DNA of 64,000 nt. Source: Yoonia sp. Lineage in GTDB: Bacteria; Pseudomonadota; Alphaproteobacteria; Rhodobacterales; Rhodobacteraceae. Shown here one piece after another: positions 27,701 through 37,695 of the stretch; the stretch's first letter is position 1; the number at the start of each line of letters is the position of its first letter. The notes below the pieces were generated by a model. That model did not search any database and had not been told where the DNA came from. It worked only from the letters and a program-made list of their open reading frames with translations. The DNA is taken from assembly GCA_029250945.1 (NCBI GenBank), contig JAQXEG010000029.1, positions 40,388 through 104,387 of the forward strand, in the 5' to 3' direction. The position numbers and the translations under genes are program-made.

Positions 27701-29110
27701 GTGCTTAAGGGAATTTTGGCAGGTGGTTTTTGGGGTGTTGTGCTGGGTGGTGTGACGCTGACGGTGGCATCGCTTGCGACCGAACAGCCTGCCGGGAATA
27801 CCCCGCCTGTGACCCCCCAAGTCACGGCCCCGCATACCACAAGCCAGACGGACGTCACTGACACGTCCCCCACAACCGACAGCCCCGTCGCGGATGCCGG
27901 TGTCACTGGTATCGAGCAGAGCCCGACTGTCACAGCGCCTGAAATCGAAGCCTCGCCCAGTTTGGCCGATACGCGGCCTGCCGATGTGCCTGATGCGCCA
28001 GTGCTCGATGGTGATTTGGTTCCTCCCGATGAAACCGTGGCCCCCGTGGTCGAGGCCGCAACCGAACAGCCCGTGCTGCCCAACCCGCAATCTATCGCGC
28101 CGCAAGTCCCCGTCGCAGAAGAGGAACTCACGATCTCAACGGCACCCGCAGCACTGCCCGCGCCAGTTGTCGTAGTGGATGTAAGCGCCACGCCCGTTGC
28201 CACAGTATTGGATATTCCCGTCCCACAACCCGCCGCATCCGAGGTGGTTGTTATTGATGAGACACCCGCAGCACCCGCGCCAACAATCGACATCGCTGTC
28301 CCACAACCGCGCCCGCCAGTGGCCGAGGCTGTTACCGGCCTGCCAACGGGTGATAGCGGCGTCAAAGTACGCCGCCTTACCGAGACACCTACAGAAGAGG
28401 CGGCACCGTTGGCTGGTTCTACGTCCACCGATCCGAACGCGCCTGCGCTGGTGCGCTATGGTTCCGCGTTTGAAAATACGGATGGCAAACCCCTGATGGG
28501 TGTCATCTTGTTGGACGACGGGCGTTTGGACGGTGCTGTCGCTGCGATGTCATCACTGCCGTTTCCCGTCACGGTGGCCATTGATCCCGCGCTAGATGAT
28601 GCGCAGGACAGATTGGCTGAATACCGCGCTCGTGGGTTCGAGGTCGGGGTGCAATCCATCCTGCCCGAAGGGGCGACACCGTCGGATGTTGAAATCACGC
28701 TTGAGGCGACGTTCAGCACGCTTGGCGAAACTGTCCTGCTACTGGATGCTGGAAACGGTGGGCTACAGAACGACCGGACTGTCACAGCACAGGCGATGGC
28801 GGCATTGGCTGCGGATGGTCGCGGCCTTGTGACCGTGTCCAAAGGGTTGAACATGGCATTGCGTGCCGCCGAGCAGGCCGAAGTGCCCGCAGGTCTGATC
28901 TTTCGCGATTTGGACGGTGACGGCCAAGATGCGCGTGTGATCCGCCGGTTCTTGGATCAAGCGGCATTTCGGGCGCGTCAGGAAACAGGTGTTATGTTGC
29001 TGGGCCGAATGCGGCCGGACACGATCAGCGCGCTTGTGTTGTGGGGCACCGCCAATCGGGCAGGGCAGGTCGCACTTGCGCCGATGTCCGCCATCCTTAC
29101 CGCAGAGTAA
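27701..29110 (+). CDS. Divergent polysaccharide deacetylase family protein
   Basis: A 469-residue envelope protein. An N-terminal membrane anchor (LAGGFWGVVLGGVTLTVASLA) is followed by about 200 residues of Pro/Thr/Ala-rich linker with repeated PVPQPAA-like patches, then a C-terminal NodB-like barrel of the YibQ type from about residue 250: GVILLDDGRLDGAV, LPFPVTVAIDPALDDAQ, GFEVGVQSILPEGATPSD, LLLDAGNG. The linker suggests a periplasmic enzyme that spans the wall. It uses GTG as start. It sits between and opposite to trpG and trpE. The substrate is unknown, and several family members lack full metal ligands. Confidence 0.82.
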   Translation: MLKGILAGGFWGVVLGGVTLTVASLATEQPAGNTPPVTPQVTAPHTTSQTDVTDTSPTTDSPVADAGVTGIEQSPTVTAPEIEASPSLADTRPADVPDAPVLDGDLVPPDETVAPVVEAATEQPVLPNPQSIAPQVPVAEEELTISTAPAALPAPVVVVDVSATPVATVLDIPVPQPAASEVVVIDETPAAPAPTIDIAVPQPRPPVAEAVTGLPTGDSGVKVRRLTETPTEEAAPLAGSTSTDPNAPALVRYGSAFENTDGKPLMGVILLDDGRLDGAVAAMSSLPFPVTVAIDPALDDAQDRLAEYRARGFEVGVQSILPEGATPSDVEITLEATFSTLGETVLLLDAGNGGLQNDRTVTAQAMAALAADGRGLVTVSKGLNMALRAAEQAEVPAGLIFRDLDGDGQDARVIRRFLDQAAFRARQETGVMLLGRMRPDTISALVLWGTANRAGQVALAPMSAILTAE

Positions 29111-29164
29111 TCGGCTTTTTGTCAGGCAAAACTGCGTAGGATGGGTCTTGACCCATCGCGCAGG

Positions 29165-30670
29165 TCAGTTGCCAGATTTGCCAAACATTGCCGCGTCAGC
29201 GGCGGCTTTGCGGATCGCATTCGATTTATGCACGGTCTCTTGATACTCGGCCTCTGGGTCGCTGTCGTAAACAACGCCACCACCGGCTTGGATGTATAGC
29301 TTTTGATCCTGCAAAACAGCTGTGCGCAACGCGATGCACATATCCATATCGCCATTGGCGCTAAAATAGCCGCAGCCGCCGCCGTAAACGCCACGCTTTT
29401 CCGGCTCAAGCTCATCTATGATTTCCATCGCACGGACCTTCGGCGCACCGGATACGGTGCCTGCGGGCATGCCGGCAAAGAAGGCAGACAGACAATCCTG
29501 ATCATCTGCCAGCTCACCGACCACATTGGACACGATGTGCATCACGTGGGAATAGCGTTCGACGATAAATTGTTCCGTGGGTGCGACAGTGCCGATTTTG
29601 GACACTTTGCCAGTGTCGTTGCGGCCCAGATCCAGCAGCATCAAATGCTCGGCCAGCTCTTTCTTGTCGGCTAGCAGATCGGCCTCAAGCGCGGCATCCT
29701 CTTGCGGGGTCGCGCCACGTGGACGGGTGCCAGCAATCGGGCGAATTGTGACCTGCTTGCCTTTGACCTGCACCAGAATTTCAGGGCTGGCCCCAATGAT
29801 CTGATAGCCGCCAAAATTGAAATAGAACATGTAGGGCGACGGGTTGGTGCGGCGCAGTGACCGATACAGGTTGAACGGCGGCTCGCGAAATTCTTGGGTC
29901 CAGCGCTGTGCTGGCACGACCTGAAAGATGTCGCCAGCGCGGATGTAATCCTTGGCTTTTTCAACCGCGTCCAAATAGCCCTGATGGGTAAAGTTTGATA
30001 CGGGTGGCGCGATTTCTTGGCCATCGGCCAGCGTGCGTTCAGCCGGAAGGGCGCGATCAAGCGTGCGTTGAGCATCCATCACGCGTTCCGCTGCTTGGGC
30101 AAATGCTGCCTTCGCGCTTAGGCCCGAACCGGCCCACGCGGGGGCGACAAGGATTACGTCGCCCTTAACACCGTCCAGCACCGCGATCACCGACGGGCGC
30201 AACATCATCGCATCGGGCAGGCCAAGCGGATCAGGGTTCACATCCGGCAGCCGTTCCACAAGACGGATCATGTCATAGCCGAGGTATCCAAACAGGCCAG
30301 CCGCCGCCGCTGGCAGATCATCGGGCAAATCAATCCGGCTTTCGGCGATCAACGCACGCAGCGCCGTCAACGGCTCATAAGCGCAGGGGATGAACCCGTC
30401 GGGATCAAATCGGGCGTTACGGTTCAGGTGGCTTTGCGTGCCGCGACATTCCCAGATCAGATCGGGGTTCATGCCGATGATGGAATAGCGTCCACGTACC
30501 TCACCGCCAGTGACAGATTCCAGCATAAACGCGTTTTCACCTGCATCCGCCAGCTTCATCATCAAGGACACTGGCGTATCAAGATCAGCCGTCAAACGGG
30601 CATAAACCACTTGGTTTTCGCCGGCATCATAGGCACGGGCGAAGCTGTCAAAATCAGGAAGCAATGCCAT
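29165..30670 (-). CDS. trpE: Anthranilate synthase component I
   Basis: A 501-residue chorismate-using enzyme that makes anthranilate with TrpG. Present are the chorismate-site segments PSPYMFYFNFGGYQIIGASPE, IRPIAGTRPRGATPQED, ELAEHLMLLDLGRND, AGTVSGAPKVRAMEIID and the C-terminal GGGVVYDSDPEAEYQET. The gene begins 10 bases after ppiD on the same strand, so the two are cotranscribed. No leader-peptide attenuator is possible in that short gap. Confidence 0.96.
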   Translation of the reverse strand: MALLPDFDSFARAYDAGENQVVYARLTADLDTPVSLMMKLADAGENAFMLESVTGGEVRGRYSIIGMNPDLIWECRGTQSHLNRNARFDPDGFIPCAYEPLTALRALIAESRIDLPDDLPAAAAGLFGYLGYDMIRLVERLPDVNPDPLGLPDAMMLRPSVIAVLDGVKGDVILVAPAWAGSGLSAKAAFAQAAERVMDAQRTLDRALPAERTLADGQEIAPPVSNFTHQGYLDAVEKAKDYIRAGDIFQVVPAQRWTQEFREPPFNLYRSLRRTNPSPYMFYFNFGGYQIIGASPEILVQVKGKQVTIRPIAGTRPRGATPQEDAALEADLLADKKELAEHLMLLDLGRNDTGKVSKIGTVAPTEQFIVERYSHVMHIVSNVVGELADDQDCLSAFFAGMPAGTVSGAPKVRAMEIIDELEPEKRGVYGGGCGYFSANGDMDMCIALRTAVLQDQKLYIQAGGGVVYDSDPEAEYQETVHKSNAIRKAAADAAMFGKSGN

Positions 30671-30679
30671 TGTATCCGC

Positions 30680-32518
30680 CTATTGGAATTGTGCGTTGAC
30701 CGCGTTGATCGCGGATTGATTGATCACCACGTCAGTGCGGCTTTGCACGGCACCTGCGAAGGCATCAAAAATGTCTTGGCTAATGCCAGCGGCTGCATTT
30801 TCGGCGGCGGCCTGTTTCTGGGCGGCTGTTTGTGGATCCTCTGGATCAGGGGCTGTGATGCCATCCAAGCGGATGATGATCGCACCGGTGCCATTGTCGA
30901 CCACGGCCACATCGCCCACCGCCATATCAAACGCCTGTGCGGCAAATCTGGGTGGGGTGCCACCAACAAAGCTACTGCGCGTAAGCGCGGCTTCGGTCAT
31001 CGGTGTCAGGCCGAGGCTGTCAAAGCCAGTCAGTGGCAGGATGGATTGGGACAGCTCTTGGGCCTTGGCCATCACCGCCTCTTGCGTGGCTTTGGCGTTG
31101 AAGCCCTCTGCGACGTCTGCGCGGACCTCATCCAGTGGACGCAGGGCGGGCGGCACAACTTCATCCAGTTGCAGGGCGAAAATGCCGCCGTCTTCTATCT
31201 GTGTCAGGCTGGGAAAGTCGCCGACCTGGATCGCGGCGGCTGCGTCGCGGAACGACTGATAGGCGGCGATGCCGGATTGTTCACCTGCGGACCAGTCGAT
31301 TGTGCCTGTGCGCAAATCTGTACGGTCAGCTAGATCGGTGACCGTCGCACCACCTGCCAACAAGTCATTCATCTGATCAATGCTGTCGTCGATGATGCGG
31401 GCGGCACGTGCAGCGGAGAGTTCTTCGCGCAGGTCAGGGCGGGCTTCTTCGAATGTGATTTCTTCGGCGGCAAGCACCGCGTTCATGCGGAACAATGCGG
31501 GCCCAAGGCTGGAATTGATCGGACCGACGACATCACCGGGGGCGGCAGCGAACACGGCCTCTGCGGCAGCGCCAAGATCGCTGGATGATACATCACCCAA
31601 ATCAACGTCAGCGAGATCAAGGCCACGGCCCGTGACCAACCCCTCAAAGGTTTGATCACCTGCAAGGGAGGCTGCGGCCTCCTCGGCGGATGCCTCGTCC
31701 ACGAACACAAGCCGTTCGACGAGACGGCGTTCGGGACGCACAAAATCGGCGATCCGGTCCTGATACAGCTCTTCCAGCATCGCCTCGTCCACAGTCACAT
31801 CATCTTGGATCATGTTTGGTGTCAGCCATGCATAGGAAATTTTGCGCGTCTCGGGCTTGGTAAAATCATCTGGGTTCGCCTCGTAGTAGGCGGTCAGCTG
31901 GGCGTCTGTCGCACCAGCCACGGGGGACGTCAGCACATCCTGCGTGACGCTGGCCCATGTGATTGCGCGGGTCTCGGATACATATTGCGACAGCGCGTCG
32001 GCATAGGCATCGGGCAGGGGCGTGCCGCTGACAACCGCGCCTTGCAGCAATGTGCGCGAGATTTCTTCGCGGATGCCAGCCTCAAAATCTGTCTCAGATA
32101 GGCCGGATTGTTGCAGGGTGAAACGATACGTCTCGCGGTCGAATTCGCCATCAATCCCGCGGAAGGCCGGGACGCGCAGCACCTCTTCGCGCACGCGGGC
32201 GTCGCCAACGGAAATACCAAGCTGAGCTGTTTCATGATCAAGCGACCGTTCGGTTACGATCTGGGACAGGGCGACGCGGTCAATGCCAAATTTACGGGCC
32301 TGATCAAAGCCGATGGGCGATCCAAGCTGTGCCTCGAATGCGCGGATTTGCTGGTTCAACGCGCGTTGGTATTGATTAACCGAGATTTGTTTGTCACCGA
32401 CGCTGCCGACGTTACGGATGTTGCCAGATAGGCCACCGGTGCCAAAGCCTAGCAAACCAACGACCAAGAGGCCCATGATGATCCAGAGAAAATACCGTGG
32501 TTTTTGTGCGCTCGCCAT
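30680..32518 (-). CDS. ppiD: Peptidyl-prolyl isomerase PpiD/SurA-type chaperone
   Basis: A 612-residue periplasmic folding factor. One N-terminal membrane anchor (YFLWIIMGLLVVGLLGFGTGG, residues about 9-29) precedes a SurA-like N domain (VNQYQRALNQQIRAFEAQLG) and a parvulin-like rotamase region in the middle (approximately 240-370). The C-terminal part ends in a region rich in alanine. The architecture matches the SurA_N_3/PpiD family of alphaproteobacteria. Operon with trpE downstream. Intact. Confidence 0.88.
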   Translation of the reverse strand: MASAQKPRYFLWIIMGLLVVGLLGFGTGGLSGNIRNVGSVGDKQISVNQYQRALNQQIRAFEAQLGSPIGFDQARKFGIDRVALSQIVTERSLDHETAQLGISVGDARVREEVLRVPAFRGIDGEFDRETYRFTLQQSGLSETDFEAGIREEISRTLLQGAVVSGTPLPDAYADALSQYVSETRAITWASVTQDVLTSPVAGATDAQLTAYYEANPDDFTKPETRKISYAWLTPNMIQDDVTVDEAMLEELYQDRIADFVRPERRLVERLVFVDEASAEEAAASLAGDQTFEGLVTGRGLDLADVDLGDVSSSDLGAAAEAVFAAAPGDVVGPINSSLGPALFRMNAVLAAEEITFEEARPDLREELSAARAARIIDDSIDQMNDLLAGGATVTDLADRTDLRTGTIDWSAGEQSGIAAYQSFRDAAAAIQVGDFPSLTQIEDGGIFALQLDEVVPPALRPLDEVRADVAEGFNAKATQEAVMAKAQELSQSILPLTGFDSLGLTPMTEAALTRSSFVGGTPPRFAAQAFDMAVGDVAVVDNGTGAIIIRLDGITAPDPEDPQTAAQKQAAAENAAAGISQDIFDAFAGAVQSRTDVVINQSAINAVNAQFQ

Positions 32519-32587
32519 GTGGATTTGCCTTACGTAGAATCTGCCCTTGCCCCAGCGATTGCGGGGCGTCGCAAATGGATAGGGTGG

Positions 32588-33781
32588 TTACGGTGCAGGT
32601 GCAAGCGGATGCGACAGCTTTGATAACCTGTTGAACAGCATGGCGATGCCAGCGCGGTCGATATTGGCGAATGCGATGCGCATCTGGCGTTGCCCTTGGG
32701 CCATTTCGGCGGGCATGAACATGGTGCCGGGCAGCATTAGGGCGCTGGCATCCCGCACGATCGTCTGCGCCAGTTCATTCGACGGCATTGCAAACGGATG
32801 CTGTACATAAGCGAAATAAGCGCCCACGCCCAAAAGGGTCCATTCCTGTGCTGCCATAACCGGGAATTCATCCGTAATGGCGGCCCGCCGGTCCAGAATT
32901 TCCAGCCGTTCACCCGCGAGCCAGTCGCCAAGGTTTTGCATCCCCCAAAGGGCGGCGCGTTGACCGATCTGGTTGGGGCAAATCGTGACGGTATCCAGAA
33001 ATTTCTCTGCCTCTGCCAACCGCGCCTCACTTGCGATCATCGCGCCGACACGGTGGCCGGTCAGGCGGTAGGCCTTGGAAAAGGAATAAAGCTGGATCAG
33101 CGTGTCGCCCCAATCAGGATCGGTGAACAGATCATGCGGGGCGCCATCCCGACTGTCAAAATCGCGGTAGGTTTCATCGACGATCAGCGCGATGCCGCGT
33201 GACCGGCACAGGTCAAAGAATGCGCGGAGCGTCGCGGCAGGATATTCCACGCCGCAGGGGTTGTTGGGGCTGACAATCGCAATCGCACGGGTGCGATCCG
33301 TAATCAGGGCAGCAGCGGCATCAACGTCTGGTATCAGGCTTGGCCCCGCATCTAGCGCCACTGTTTTCACACCCGCCATATCCATCCACATGCGGTGGTT
33401 GAAATAATAGGGAACGGGCACGATTACCTCATCACCTTGGTCACACAGCGTGGCAATTGCGGCAGCAAACGCTTGATTGCACCCGGATGTGATTGCGACC
33501 TGCGCGGGGCTAATGGCGCCACCGTAGTCCGCTGACCACTGTGTCGCAACCTCTGCCCTTAGCGGGTCATATCCCAGAACGGGGCCGTATAGATGCGCAT
33601 CGGCGTCATTGACAACAATATCCGCTATCGCGGCACGCAAGGGGGCAGGTGGTGGATCAACCGGCGCCGCTTGGCTCACGTTCAGCAAGGGGCGACCCAC
33701 AGGATGTGTGACACCCTCAAGCCAGCGGCGGGCCTCCATCACGGGGGGGGGAAACGTGGCAGCGGTCCGTGATATCATCAT
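32588..33781 (-). CDS. PLP-dependent aminotransferase (class I/II)
   Basis: A 397-residue fold-type I aminotransferase. The PLP-binding features are SGCNQAFAAAIA, SPNNPCGVEYP, VDETYRDFDS and the lysine in YSFSKAYRLTGHRVG. The substrate is not evident. The N terminus contains FPPPV, encoded by a run of nine cytosines (33752-33744), which is intact but prone to slippage. The start is one of two consecutive ATGs. It is the last gene of a fabI-lysE-gpt-aminotransferase run on the minus strand. Confidence 0.88.
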   Translation of the reverse strand: MMISRTAATFPPPVMEARRWLEGVTHPVGRPLLNVSQAAPVDPPPAPLRAAIADIVVNDADAHLYGPVLGYDPLRAEVATQWSADYGGAISPAQVAITSGCNQAFAAAIATLCDQGDEVIVPVPYYFNHRMWMDMAGVKTVALDAGPSLIPDVDAAAALITDRTRAIAIVSPNNPCGVEYPAATLRAFFDLCRSRGIALIVDETYRDFDSRDGAPHDLFTDPDWGDTLIQLYSFSKAYRLTGHRVGAMIASEARLAEAEKFLDTVTICPNQIGQRAALWGMQNLGDWLAGERLEILDRRAAITDEFPVMAAQEWTLLGVGAYFAYVQHPFAMPSNELAQTIVRDASALMLPGTMFMPAEMAQGQRQMRIAFANIDRAGIAMLFNRLSKLSHPLAPAP

Positions 33782-33790
33782 GATTGGCCC

Positions 33791-34309
33791 CTAGTCTTTG
33801 CCGCGGTAAGGCTCAACATATTGCAGTGCCATATCCCATGGGAAGAAAATCCAAGTGTCCTGACTGACGCCCGTGATAAACGTATCGACCTGCGGCTCAC
33901 CCTCTGGTTTTGCATAGACAGTCGCGAAATGGGCGTTGGGGTAAAGTTCGCGCACCAGTTCGAGCGTTTTACCGCTGTCCACTAGATCGTCGATGATCAG
34001 AATACCTGTGCCGTCGCCCATAATATCGGCGTCTGGCGCCTTAAGCACCTTGGCCTCGCGCCGTTGATCGGCTGCACCACCACCAGAATAATAGGACATG
34101 ACAGAAATCGTATCGACGGTGCGGATATCCAATTCACGGGCAACGATCATCGCTGGGGCCATGCCGCCACGGGTGATCGCGACAATCGCCTTCCACGCGC
34201 CGTCGTCAGGGCCCTTGCCGTCCAGCCGCCACGCAAGCGCACGGCTGTCGCGGTGGATTTGATCCCAGCTGATGTGGAAACCTTTTTCGTGGGGCAGGCG
34301 GTCGGTCAT
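33791..34309 (-). CDS. gpt: Xanthine phosphoribosyltransferase (Gpt type)
   Basis: A 172-residue purine salvage enzyme that converts xanthine and guanine to nucleotides with PRPP. The PRPP motif [15 protein letters not shown] is around residues 95-110, and [21 protein letters not shown] is the conserved N-terminal strand and loop. It lies 11 bases after lysE and 9 bases before the aminotransferase, within one operon. Intact. Confidence 0.92.
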   Translation of the reverse strand: MTDRLPHEKGFHISWDQIHRDSRALAWRLDGKGPDDGAWKAIVAITRGGMAPAMIVARELDIRTVDTISVMSYYSGGGAADQRREAKVLKAPDADIMGDGTGILIIDDLVDSGKTLELVRELYPNAHFATVYAKPEGEPQVDTFITGVSQDTWIFFPWDMALQYVEPYRGKD

Positions 34310-34320
34310 TGGGATGGTCC

Positions 34321-34932
34321 TTAAGTCAAAGCAATCTTGAGCCCGAACAGGGCGATGAGTGTGCCAAAGCTGCGGTCGATAGCAGTTTTAAGCCGGATAT
34401 AGCCGGCGCGGGCTTTTGGCAGTGAAAACACCCGTGCGACGATAATATACCAAAGCGTTTCGTTCAAAAAAACGCCAAGCACAATAAGCAAGCGCCAGCC
34501 GATTGATGTATCGACGGGCACAAGACCTACGAAAACGGCGCCGAAAAAAATTGCAGGTTTCGGGTTGGTCGCAAAGGTGGCAAAACCGAAACGGATCGCC
34601 TTCCACGCGGATCGTGGGGCGGTTTGCGCGGTGGTTGCAATCGGGTCGCTTGCGCGGCGCCACATCATGAATGCAATGAACAGCAAGAACGCCGCGCCCA
34701 CAAGCTTGAGCGACGTAAAGAGCATCGGAAGGGCCTCGAACAGGATCGCAAGGCCTGCCATCGCGGCCGTCGCCCATAATACCGCACCCAATCCGAAACC
34801 GAGGGCCAGCGCACAGGCGACGCCAAACCCCTCGTTTGCGGCTGTGCGTAGTGCCACAACAAACGATGGGCCTGGACTGATCGCCGCAGCAAGGTGAATG
34901 GCGATGATGGATGCAAACGCCGCAAACGTCAT
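34321..34932 (-). CDS. LysE/RhtB family amino acid exporter
   Basis: A 203-residue inner-membrane exporter with six hydrophobic segments. The signature [19 protein letters not shown] is near residue 17, and [19 protein letters not shown] follows in the second half. ATG 34932 lies one base after the fabI stop, so this start is preferred over upstream codons inside fabI. Substrate unknown; members export lysine, threonine, homoserine or related compounds. Confidence 0.9.
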   Translation of the reverse strand: MTFAAFASIIAIHLAAAISPGPSFVVALRTAANEGFGVACALALGFGLGAVLWATAAMAGLAILFEALPMLFTSLKLVGAAFLLFIAFMMWRRASDPIATTAQTAPRSAWKAIRFGFATFATNPKPAIFFGAVFVGLVPVDTSIGWRLLIVLGVFLNETLWYIIVARVFSLPKARAGYIRLKTAIDRSFGTLIALFGLKIALT

Positions 34933-34933
34933 T

Positions 34934-35740
34934 CTATACGGTGGAGATATCTGGGGCATCCACGGCCTTCATGCCGACGACGTGATAGCCGCTGTCGACA
35001 TGCAGCACCTCGCCCGTTGTACCGGACGCCAGATCGGACAGAAGATAGAGCGCGGATTTGCCCACATCCTCGATCGTGACCGTGCGGCGCAGCGGGGAGT
35101 TCAGCTCATTCCATTTCAGGATGTACCGGAAATCACCGATGCCGGATGCGGCAAGCGTCTTGATCGGCCCGGCAGAGATGGCGTTGACGCGAATGCCGTC
35201 CTTGCCCAAATCCTCAGCCATATAGCGCACGGATGCCTCAAGTGCGGCCTTACACAGGCCCATGACGTTATAATGCGGCATCACGCGCTCAGCGCCGTAA
35301 TACGTCAGCGTCAGGCAGGACCCGCCCGGGTTCATCATTTTTTCGGCGCGGTTCACAACGGCGGTGAATGAAAAGACCGAGATATCCATCGACGTCAGGA
35401 AGTTTTCACGGCTTGTATCAACGTAGCGCCCGCGTAGCTCGCCTTTGTCAGAGAAACCGATGGCGTGCACGACGAAATCCAGCTTGCCCCATTTTTCCTC
35501 GAGCGATGCGAACAAGGCGTTGACGCTGTCCATGTCTGACACATCACATGGCAACACAATGTCTGAGCCAAGCGAGGCCGCCAGCGGATCAACCCGCTTT
35601 TTCAGCGCATCTCCCTGATAGGAAAACGCAAGTTCCGCACCCGCATCCGCACAGGCCTTTGCAATGCCCCACGCAATTGATTTGTCGTTGGCCAGGCCCA
35701 TAATCAGGCCGCGTTTGCCCTGCATTAGATTGGATGACAT
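34934..35740 (-). CDS. fabI: Enoyl-[acyl-carrier-protein] reductase FabI
   Basis: A 268-residue NADH-dependent reductase that completes each round of fatty acid elongation. The N-terminal nucleotide site has GLANDKSIAWGIAKA, and the catalytic Tyr-x6-Lys is in HYNVMGLCKAAL. HAIGFSDKGELRG and AGPIKTLAASGIGDF are typical for FabI. Divergent from pdxH with about 100 bases between. Ends in TAG. Intact. Confidence 0.96.
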   Translation of the reverse strand: MSSNLMQGKRGLIMGLANDKSIAWGIAKACADAGAELAFSYQGDALKKRVDPLAASLGSDIVLPCDVSDMDSVNALFASLEEKWGKLDFVVHAIGFSDKGELRGRYVDTSRENFLTSMDISVFSFTAVVNRAEKMMNPGGSCLTLTYYGAERVMPHYNVMGLCKAALEASVRYMAEDLGKDGIRVNAISAGPIKTLAASGIGDFRYILKWNELNSPLRRTVTIEDVGKSALYLLSDLASGTTGEVLHVDSGYHVVGMKAVDAPDISTV

Positions 35741-35843
35741 GTCGCACCGTCCTTTGTTCGTATCTGATTGAATTTTGTGTAGGCCATTGGCAAGCTGTCA
35801 GCAAGGGACCAGCGGTCCCACCCCCAATCGCAAAGTGAGAAAC

Positions 35844-36452
35844 ATGATGACGGACCGGATAGGTATTTTTGCGGGTGACAACCCATTTGTGATCGCAAAG
35901 CGGTGGCTGAAGGAGGCCGAAGCGACCGAGATCAACGACCCCAATGCAATGTCGCTTGCGACTGTTGATTCCGCGGGGATGCCAAATGTGCGCGTCGTGC
36001 TGTTGAAGGATATCGAAGACGACGCCTTTGTCTTTTATACCAACTACGAAGGCAAAAAGTCGCAAGAGCTTTTGGCGTCGGGCAAGGCGGCATTCGTGAT
36101 CCACTGGAAATCATTGCACCGTCAAATTCGTGTGCGGGGCGTCGTGACAAAAGAGGACGGACAGATTGCGGATGACTACTACGCATCACGGTCGCTGACG
36201 AGCAGATTGGGTGCATGGGCATCAAAGCAATCACGGCCATTGGATGCGCGTCAAACTTTGATGGATGCGGTTGATGACCAAGCAAAGAATCACGGTGATG
36301 ACCCCGTGCGCCCGCCGTTCTGGGGCGGCTTTCGTATCGCGCCGATAGAAATGGAGTTTTGGGCCGACGGCGAATACCGATTGCACGATCGGTTCCGTTG
36401 GACATGGGATGATGTGGAAAAAACTTGGGATATTGGGCGTCTTTTCCCCTGA
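35844..36452 (+). CDS. pdxH: Pyridoxamine 5'-phosphate oxidase
   Basis: A 202-residue FMN-dependent oxidase that makes pyridoxal phosphate. Family segments: [46 protein letters not shown], and the C-terminal [25 protein letters not shown] take the first of two ATGs at 35844 (MMTDRIGIF). Monocistronic as far as visible. Intact. Confidence 0.95.
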   Translation: MMTDRIGIFAGDNPFVIAKRWLKEAEATEINDPNAMSLATVDSAGMPNVRVVLLKDIEDDAFVFYTNYEGKKSQELLASGKAAFVIHWKSLHRQIRVRGVVTKEDGQIADDYYASRSLTSRLGAWASKQSRPLDARQTLMDAVDDQAKNHGDDPVRPPFWGGFRIAPIEMEFWADGEYRLHDRFRWTWDDVEKTWDIGRLFP

Positions 36453-36570
36453 ATTTCACGCTTCTTGAAATGTAATGGCTTGAAAAATTGTTGGTTTTCT
36501 GGCGGTAATATAGTCGATAACAAAAAGAAGCCGTTGGGCTACCAATTGATAAGCCCGCAAGTTGGACACT

Positions 36571-37104
36571 ATGACCCGCCAAGAAAACCCAGATTCGACA
36601 TCCATAATTTCCGGCTGTGTAAAATGGTTTGATCCGGGAAAAGGCTTTGGCTTTGTTCTTTGTGACGATGGCGGCCCCGATATTTTGTTGCACGCGAATG
36701 TGTTACGCAATTTCGGGCAGGGGTCTGTTGTGGACGGGTCGACGCTGACAATGGTTGTGCAGCAATCGGATCGGGGCCTTCAGGCCGTGGAGATTCTGGC
36801 GCTCGCCCCGCCATCCGATATGGGCGAAGGGCCTGGGCTGCGTGATGTTGAACACTATACTGCCGAGGAAATCGCGGCAAAACCGATCCTGCCCGCGCGG
36901 ATCAAATGGTTCGATAAGGCGAAAGGGTTCGGTTTCGCCAATGTGTTCGGTGATCGGTCTGACGTTTTTGTGCACGTAGAGGTCTTGCGCCGCTGCGGTT
37001 TGTCGGATTTGCAAGCGGGTGAGGCCATTGGCATGCGTCTGATTGACGGGCAGCGTGGGAAAATGGCGATTGATCTGATCGGTTGGGAATTCGCTTGTAC
37101 CTAA
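36571..37104 (+). CDS. Protein with two cold-shock domains
   Basis: A 177-residue protein with two CspA-type domains joined by an acidic linker. Domain one (about residues 10-78) has GCVKWFDPGKGFGFVLCDD and DILLHANVL; domain two (about 108-175) has ARIKWFDKAKGFGFANVF and DVFVHVEVLRRCG. These are the RNP1/RNP2 nucleic-acid-binding motifs. Two-domain versions are common in Rhodobacteraceae and probably bind single-stranded RNA or DNA. The ATG at 36571 is preferred over the TTG three codons upstream. The DUF192 gene begins inside its last codons. Confidence 0.9.
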   Translation: MTRQENPDSTSIISGCVKWFDPGKGFGFVLCDDGGPDILLHANVLRNFGQGSVVDGSTLTMVVQQSDRGLQAVEILALAPPSDMGEGPGLRDVEHYTAEEIAAKPILPARIKWFDKAKGFGFANVFGDRSDVFVHVEVLRRCGLSDLQAGEAIGMRLIDGQRGKMAIDLIGWEFACT

Positions 37105-37562
37105 AGACATTTATTTTGACGCTTGGCCTGCTTGGCGCCACGGCGACGGCGCAGGCATCTTGCGTCGATGACAAGATCACAGTGACCGGTGCGTTTGGGC
37201 GCGCTGTTTTCACCGTTGATGTGGCAGACGATAATCAGGAACGCGCACAAGGTCTGATGAACGTGCCAGATATGGCGCTACTTTCGGGGATGCTGTTTGT
37301 CTATGATGCCCCGCAACGGGCAACGTTTTGGATGCGCAATACGCTGATCGGGCTCGATATGCTGTTTGCAGCGCCTGATGGGATGATTCTAAAAATCCAT
37401 CCCGACGCCATTCCACATGATGAAACGGTCATCGATGGCGGGGACGGGGTGCAATATGTGCTCGAGATTAACGCCGGTCTTGCGGCGCGATTGGGCATTG
37501 ATGCGGGCGATTCCCTGCATCATCCCGCGATTCTATCGGGCACCGACAAATCATGTGAATAA
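37095..37562 (+). CDS. DUF192 family exported protein
   Basis: A 155-residue protein with an N-terminal signal peptide (LKTFILTLGLLGATATAQA) and a DUF192 domain: VDVADDNQERAQGLMNVP, GMLFVYDAPQRATFWMRNTLIGLDMLF, and YVLEINAGLAARLGIDAGD. The start appears to be TTG at 37095, preceded by GGGAA and overlapping the end of the cold-shock gene; TTG 37083 is an alternative. The family has no settled function. A tRNA gene follows. Confidence 0.85.
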   Translation: MYLKTFILTLGLLGATATAQASCVDDKITVTGAFGRAVFTVDVADDNQERAQGLMNVPDMALLSGMLFVYDAPQRATFWMRNTLIGLDMLFAAPDGMILKIHPDAIPHDETVIDGGDGVQYVLEINAGLAARLGIDAGDSLHHPAILSGTDKSCE

Positions 37563-37618
37563 AAGGTGCGAAAAGGGGTTTTCAAATCAGTCGAACGCCT
37601 TTAGAGACACCCATGGTT

Positions 37619-37695
37619 CGGGGCGTAGCGCAGCCTGGTAGCGCATCTGTTTTGGGAACAGAGGGTCGTAGGTTCGAATCCTATCGCCCCGACCA
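37619..37695 (+). tRNA. tRNA-Pro (anticodon TGG)
   Basis: A full cloverleaf of 77 bases: acceptor CGGGGCG / CGCCCCG, D arm with AGCGCAGCCTGGTAGCGC, anticodon stem TCTGT/ACAGA with loop TTTGGGA (anticodon TGG at 37653-37655), T loop GGTTCGAATCC, and an encoded CCA end (37693-37695). Confidence 0.97.
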
